Positions 59,894 through 64,000 of a stretch of 64,000 nt of DNA are shown here, piece by piece (positions within the stretch are counted from its first letter, which is position 1; every line of letters starts with the position of its first letter). The notes below the pieces were generated by a model. That model did no database searches. It was not told the DNA's origin and was given only the letters and a program-made list of their open reading frames with translations. The DNA comes from Streptomyces sp. NBC_01716 (GTDB lineage Bacteria; Actinomycetota; Actinomycetes; Streptomycetales; Streptomycetaceae). The position numbers and the translations under genes were made by a program. Location: contig NZ_CP109181.1 in assembly GCF_036248275.1 (NCBI RefSeq), forward strand, positions 7,626,001-7,690,000. Reading direction: 5' to 3'.

Positions 59894-62800
59894 GACTCCA
59901 CCGGCTGAGCATCACCGCTTTCGGCCCCTTCGCCGACACCCAGGAGGTCGATTTCGACACGCTCTGCGCCGCGGGGATCTTCCTGCTGCACGGCGCGACC
60001 GGCGCGGGGAAGACCTCCGTGCTCGACGCCGTCTGCTACGCGCTGTACGACGCCGTGCCGGGCGCGCGCCAGCTCAAGGGCGGCGCCGCCAAGGACGCCT
60101 CCCTGCGCAGCGACCACGCCCCGGCGGGCACCTACACCGAGGTTCAGCTCGAACTGACCCTCGGCGGACGGCGGTTGGAGATCACCCGCCGCCCCGCGCA
60201 GACACGCCCCAAGAAGCGCGGCACCGGCGTCACCACGGAGAAGGCGCAGAGCCTGCTCAGGGAGTACGACACCCCGGGCAGCGGCACGGGCAACGACGCC
60301 GCGAGCACCGGCTGGCGCGCGCTGAGCCGCTCCCACCAGGAGATCGGCGAGGAGATCGGCCAACTGCTCGGCATGAGCCGGGAGCAGTTCTGCCAGGTCG
60401 TCCTCCTGCCGCAGGGTGACTTCGCGCGCTTCCTGCGCGCCGACGCCGAGGCGCGGGGCAAGCTGCTCGGCCGTCTCTTCGACACCCGCCGGTTCGCCGC
60501 CGTGGAGGACCGGCTCGCCGAGCTGCGCAGGGGCGCCGAACAGCAGGTAAGGGCCGGGGACGAGCGGCTGCTCGGCGTCGCGCAGCGCATCGCCCAGGCG
60601 TCCGGCACGGGCGTCGGCGTGGGCGGTGCGTCCGGCGCGGCCGTCGAACAGCCGCTGCCCGCACAGCAACCCGGCGATCCGGGCCTCGCCCCCGCCGTCC
60701 TGGAATGGGCGGCCGTCGCCCGCTCCACGGCCTACGAGCGCGGAGACATCGCCGATTCGGCCCTCGCGGGCGCCGAGAGCAGACAGGCGGCGGCACGCCG
60801 GCTGCTCGAATCGACACGTGAACTGGCCAGGCTGCAACAGAGGTTCGCCGACGGACAGCGACGCGCCGAGGCCCTCGAAGCCCGCCGCCCTCAGTACGAG
60901 GCGGCGCGCGCCCGACTCGAACGGGCCCGCAAGGCCGACCGGGTGGCCCCCGCGCTCGCCCTGCGCGAGGACGCCGAGCGCGCGCACCGCACGGCCGCCG
61001 CCGCCCTCGGCCGGGCGCGCGCCGGCCTCCCCGCCGAACTCACCGACACCGGCGCCGACCATCTCTCCGCGCTGGAGCGGAAGATGATCGAGGAGCTGGG
61101 CCGCGTCGACGCCGCCAGGGGCGCGGAGCGCCGCAGCGCCGAGATCAGCAGAGAGCGCGCCGAGCTGGACCGCCAGGCCCGCGCCGACGACGAGCTGCTG
61201 GCGGAGGCCGGGGGCTGGCTCGCCGGCTGGGACGCCACTCGCCGGGGCCACCAGGAACGCGTCGAGACGGCCCAGGAGGCCGCCACCCGCGCCGAACAGC
61301 TCGCGGGACAACTCGAACCGGCGCGCGGACAACTCGACGCCGCCCGCGCGCGAGACGCGCTCGAAACACGGGCCGCCGCGTCGCAGGGCCTCCTCAACAG
61401 CGCCCGCGAGCGCGCGAACAACGCCAAGGAGACCTGGCTCGACCTGCGCGAGCGCCGGCTGCGCGGCATCGCCGCCGAACTCGCCGCCGGTCTCGTGCCG
61501 GGCGAACCGTGCGCGGTCTGCGGCTCCGCCGACCATCCGGCACCCGCCCGCCCCGGCGCGGGCCAGGTCGACCAGGCGGCGGAGGACGCCGCGTTCGCCG
61601 CGTCCCGAAGCGCCGAGGAGGCGGTCGCCGCGGCCGAGCGCGAACACGCCTCCGTACGAGAGGAGTACGCGGCGGCCCGCTCCACGGCCGGCGGATCCAC
61701 CGTCGCCGAACTGGCCGCGCTCACCGAGCGCCTGGGCCGCGAACACACCGAGGCGCACCGTATCGCCGCCGGCACGCACGCGGCCCGCGAGGCGCTCGCC
61801 CGCGCCGAACGAGAGCGCGAGGACCGGCTCACCGCACAGCAGTCGGCCGAGAACCGCGTCGCGGCCCGTACCTCACGGCGCGAAGCGCTCGACCGCGAAC
61901 AGACCGTCCTCGAATCGGAACTGGTCCGCGCCCGGGGCGACGCCGGCAGCGTCGCCGCGCACGCCGACCGGCTGGCGGAAAGGGCGCGGCTGCTCGCCGA
62001 AGCGGCCGACGCCGTAAGGGACTTCGACACCACGGCCCAGCGCCTCAAGGACGGCGACGACCGGCTCGCGGACGCCGCCTTCCGGGCCGGGTTCGACACC
62101 CCCCGCGAGGCAGCGGCGGCGCTGCTGTCCGAGGCAGAGCAACGCGGCCTGACCCACCGGATGGACGACTGGCAGGCCGAGGCGGCCACCGTCGCCGACC
62201 GGCTCGCCGAGTCCGACGCGCGCGACGCCGCCGAGCGACCGCCCGCCGGGCTCGACGCGGCGCTGCTGTCCTGCGAGGCGGCCGAATCGGCGCTGCGCGC
62301 CGCGTCCTCGGCGCTCGACGAAGCCCGCGGGCGGAGCGCCCAGCTGACCGAACTGTCCCGGCGGGCCGAGGAGGAGGTACGGCGCCTCGGCCCCCTCCGT
62401 ACGGAGTACGAGCGGGTGGCCCGCCTCGCCGCGCTCACCGCCGGCACGTCCACCGACAACGACCGCAAGATGCGCCTGGAGTCGTACGTCCTGGCCGCCC
62501 GGCTCGAACAGGTCGCCGCGGCGGCCACGGCGCGGCTGCTGCGCATGTCCTCGGGCCGCTACACCCTGGTCCACTCCGACGCGAGAGGCGGTGGCGGGAA
62601 GCGGTCAGGACTCGGACTCCATGTGGTCGACTCCTGGACGGGCAGCGCGCGGGACACGGCGACGCTCTCGGGCGGCGAGACGTTCTTCGTCTCCCTCGCC
62701 CTCGCGCTGGGCCTCGCCGACGTCGTCACCGACGAGGCGGGCGGCGCGCGCCTGGACACCCTCTTCATCGACGAGGGCTTCGGCAGCCTGGACGACCAGA

Positions 62801-62970
62801 CGCTGGACGAGGTCCTGGACGTGCTGGACTCGCTGCGCGAACGCGACCGGAGCGTCGGGATAGTCAGCCATGTCGCCGACCTCCGCCGCCGGATCCCCAC
62901 CCAGCTGGAGGTGACGAAGTCACGGCGGGGCTCGACGGTCAGTCTCCGTACGGGTGGTACGGACGGCTGA
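59890..62970 (+). CDS. sbcC: Exonuclease SbcCD, ATPase subunit
   Basis: A 1,026-residue SMC-like ATPase. Walker A is LLHGATGAGKTSVLDAVCYA near residue 36, followed by long Ala/Arg/Glu coiled coils. The zinc hook is EPCAVCGSADHP near residue 540, then come the signature LSGGETFFVSLALALG and Walker B TLFIDEGFGSLDDQTLDEV near residue 960. It clamps DNA and gates the SbcD nuclease. Length is typical for actinobacteria. Its repetitive codon use creates long antisense open frames, which are shadows. Confidence 0.96.
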   Translation: MRLHRLSITAFGPFADTQEVDFDTLCAAGIFLLHGATGAGKTSVLDAVCYALYDAVPGARQLKGGAAKDASLRSDHAPAGTYTEVQLELTLGGRRLEITRRPAQTRPKKRGTGVTTEKAQSLLREYDTPGSGTGNDAASTGWRALSRSHQEIGEEIGQLLGMSREQFCQVVLLPQGDFARFLRADAEARGKLLGRLFDTRRFAAVEDRLAELRRGAEQQVRAGDERLLGVAQRIAQASGTGVGVGGASGAAVEQPLPAQQPGDPGLAPAVLEWAAVARSTAYERGDIADSALAGAESRQAAARRLLESTRELARLQQRFADGQRRAEALEARRPQYEAARARLERARKADRVAPALALREDAERAHRTAAAALGRARAGLPAELTDTGADHLSALERKMIEELGRVDAARGAERRSAEISRERAELDRQARADDELLAEAGGWLAGWDATRRGHQERVETAQEAATRAEQLAGQLEPARGQLDAARARDALETRAAASQGLLNSARERANNAKETWLDLRERRLRGIAAELAAGLVPGEPCAVCGSADHPAPARPGAGQVDQAAEDAAFAASRSAEEAVAAAEREHASVREEYAAARSTAGGSTVAELAALTERLGREHTEAHRIAAGTHAAREALARAEREREDRLTAQQSAENRVAARTSRREALDREQTVLESELVRARGDAGSVAAHADRLAERARLLAEAADAVRDFDTTAQRLKDGDDRLADAAFRAGFDTPREAAAALLSEAEQRGLTHRMDDWQAEAATVADRLAESDARDAAERPPAGLDAALLSCEAAESALRAASSALDEARGRSAQLTELSRRAEEEVRRLGPLRTEYERVARLAALTAGTSTDNDRKMRLESYVLAARLEQVAAAATARLLRMSSGRYTLVHSDARGGGGKRSGLGLHVVDSWTGSARDTATLSGGETFFVSLALALGLADVVTDEAGGARLDTLFIDEGFGSLDDQTLDEVLDVLDSLRERDRSVGIVSHVADLRRRIPTQLEVTKSRRGSTVSLRTGGTDG

Positions 62971-63061
62971 GCCCGGCTCGGTCAGGCGCGGCGCCCCCGG
63001 TGTCCCGCAGCCGCCGGAATCCGTATGACAGCGCCCCGGCGGCCGACCATGATGGGTGACC

Positions 63062-64000
63062 ATGCCTCAACTTCCCCACCCCGCCGCCGAATCCCTCCGC
63101 CGTGAGCACATGCCCCTGCGGGGCCGTACCGCCCTCGTCACCGGCGCCAGCCGGCGCTCCGGCATCGGGTACGCCGTCGCCCGGCGGCTCGCCGCGTACG
63201 GCGCGAGCGTCTACCTCCACCACCATGTGCCGCACGACGAGACGAAGCCCTGGGGAGCGGACCCGGACGGTCCCGAAGGTGTTGCCGCCGGGGTGCGCGA
63301 AGCCCTCGGGTATCCGGGCGCCGTCGTGGAGCACGGGCCCGGTGACCTGTCCGACCCCGAGGGTCCCGCGAAGGTCTTCAGGACGGCCCGTGAGGCGCTC
63401 GGCGGAGTGGTCGACATCCTGGTGGCCAACCACGCCCGCAGCGGCTCGGACGGCACCCTCTGGGAGATCGACGCGGACATGCTCGACGCCCACTGGGCGA
63501 CCAACACCCGTTCGGTCATCCAGCTGGTCCAGGAGTACGCCAAGGCGCGCGTCGCCCATCCGGTACGGATCCGGCACGGCAGCCGCGTCGTGATGATGAC
63601 CTCCGGGCAGAACCTGCGGGGCGGCATGCCGGGGGAGATCGCCTACAGCCTGTCCAAGGGGGCCCTCGCCTCGGCGACCCACACCCTGGCCGCCTCGCTC
63701 GGCCACGCCGGGATCACGGTCAACACGGTCAACCCCGGCCCCGTGGACACGGATTACCTCACCGGCGAGGCGTACGACCGGATCGCCGGGATGTTCCCGG
63801 CCGGACGGTGGGGGATGCCCGACGACCCGGCACGGCTGATCGCCTGGCTCGCCACGGACGAGGCGGCGTGGATCACGGGCCAGGTCATCAACTCGGAGGG
63901 CGGCTTCCTGCTGAGCGGCGAGCACTTCAAGCCCGTACCCGGTGGCCCGTGGCCTCGGGAGCGCCCGGCGGACCTGCCACGAACGCTCCCCGCGGATCTG
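63062..64000 (+). CDS. SDR family oxidoreductase (partial, runs off the window)
   Basis: An open frame of 313 codons without a stop before the window end. It starts MPQLPHPAAESLRREHMPLR and shows TGASRRSGIGYAVARRLAAY (nucleotide loop), LVANHARSGSDGTLWEIDAD, serine in MMTSGQNLRGG and YSLSKGALASATHTL with the catalytic Tyr-Lys, then NPGPVDTDYL. The NNAG motif is ANHA, typical of the divergent SDR subgroup. The region after GGFLLSGEHFKPVPGGPWPR is a Pro-rich tail. It follows sbcC by 91 bases and has its own start region. Confidence 0.85.
   Translation, partial: MPQLPHPAAESLRREHMPLRGRTALVTGASRRSGIGYAVARRLAAYGASVYLHHHVPHDETKPWGADPDGPEGVAAGVREALGYPGAVVEHGPGDLSDPEGPAKVFRTAREALGGVVDILVANHARSGSDGTLWEIDADMLDAHWATNTRSVIQLVQEYAKARVAHPVRIRHGSRVVMMTSGQNLRGGMPGEIAYSLSKGALASATHTLAASLGHAGITVNTVNPGPVDTDYLTGEAYDRIAGMFPAGRWGMPDDPARLIAWLATDEAAWITGQVINSEGGFLLSGEHFKPVPGGPWPRERPADLPRTLPADL

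Noticed and set aside
59731..61779. 682-codon minus-strand open frame opposite sbcC
   Set aside because: It is the antisense shadow of a GC-rich coiled-coil gene; composition is Gly/Ala/Arg with no domain, and sbcC on the plus strand has every expected motif.

Overview
The window is high-GC actinobacterial DNA, almost certainly from a Streptomyces chromosome. The evidence is GC-rich third codon positions, frequent GTG/TTG starts, start codons placed 6-8 bases after a TANNNT box, a complete conservon (cvnABCD plus P450), a divergent EF-Tu of the tuf3 type, and a mutA-mutB-meaB operon. No tRNA, rRNA, CRISPR array or replication origin was seen.

Region 1 (1-18.1 kb) is an accessory zone full of broken genes. 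Intact genes are a flavin reductase, a VOC protein, a FadR-type regulator with an MFS exporter, an alpha/beta hydrolase facing a CdaR-type regulator, and an AraC regulator facing an ankyrin-repeat/epoxide-hydrolase pair. Between them lie remnants of a luciferase-like monooxygenase, a sodium/solute symporter, a TetR regulator, a TniA/TniB-like transposon pair, an aldo/keto reductase, a 5'-truncated metallophosphoesterase, IS630, ISL3 and IS481 transposases, a secreted HNH nuclease and a tyrosine recombinase. A 187-bp CTAG-flanked MITE sits at the right side of this zone.

Region 2 (18.1-40.5 kb) is mostly intact and core-like: HipA-like kinase/DUF3037, two SDR reductases behind a strong palindrome-rich promoter, a peptide-type binding lipoprotein, ung, a Gfo/Idh oxidoreductase tail-to-tail with lnt, uppP, and the methylmalonyl-CoA mutase operon (mutA, mutB, meaB, 3-hydroxyisobutyryl-CoA hydrolase) linking propionyl-CoA and valine carbon to succinyl-CoA. 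A leftward operon follows: an MfnB-like (5-formylfuran-3-yl)methyl phosphate synthase, an aldehyde dehydrogenase, a zinc alcohol dehydrogenase and a methyltransferase. I read it as a candidate furan-metabolite pathway not obviously matching a described one. A second MITE copy, inverted relative to the first, lies just upstream of it.

Region 3 (40.5-64 kb) carries a TVP38 protein, an AlkD-like repair protein, tuf3, a spermidine-synthase-like protein, a DedA protein and a gamma-carbonic anhydrase. A canonical P450 is convergent with a conservon whose own P450 lacks the K-helix arginine (EVLW instead of ExxR). Then come a hexapeptide acyltransferase, an EamA transporter facing an XRE-cupin regulator, a YbaK deacylase, an orphan Rhs C-terminal tip, a CoA-binding protein, YigZ, sbcD-sbcC, and an SDR cut by the window end.
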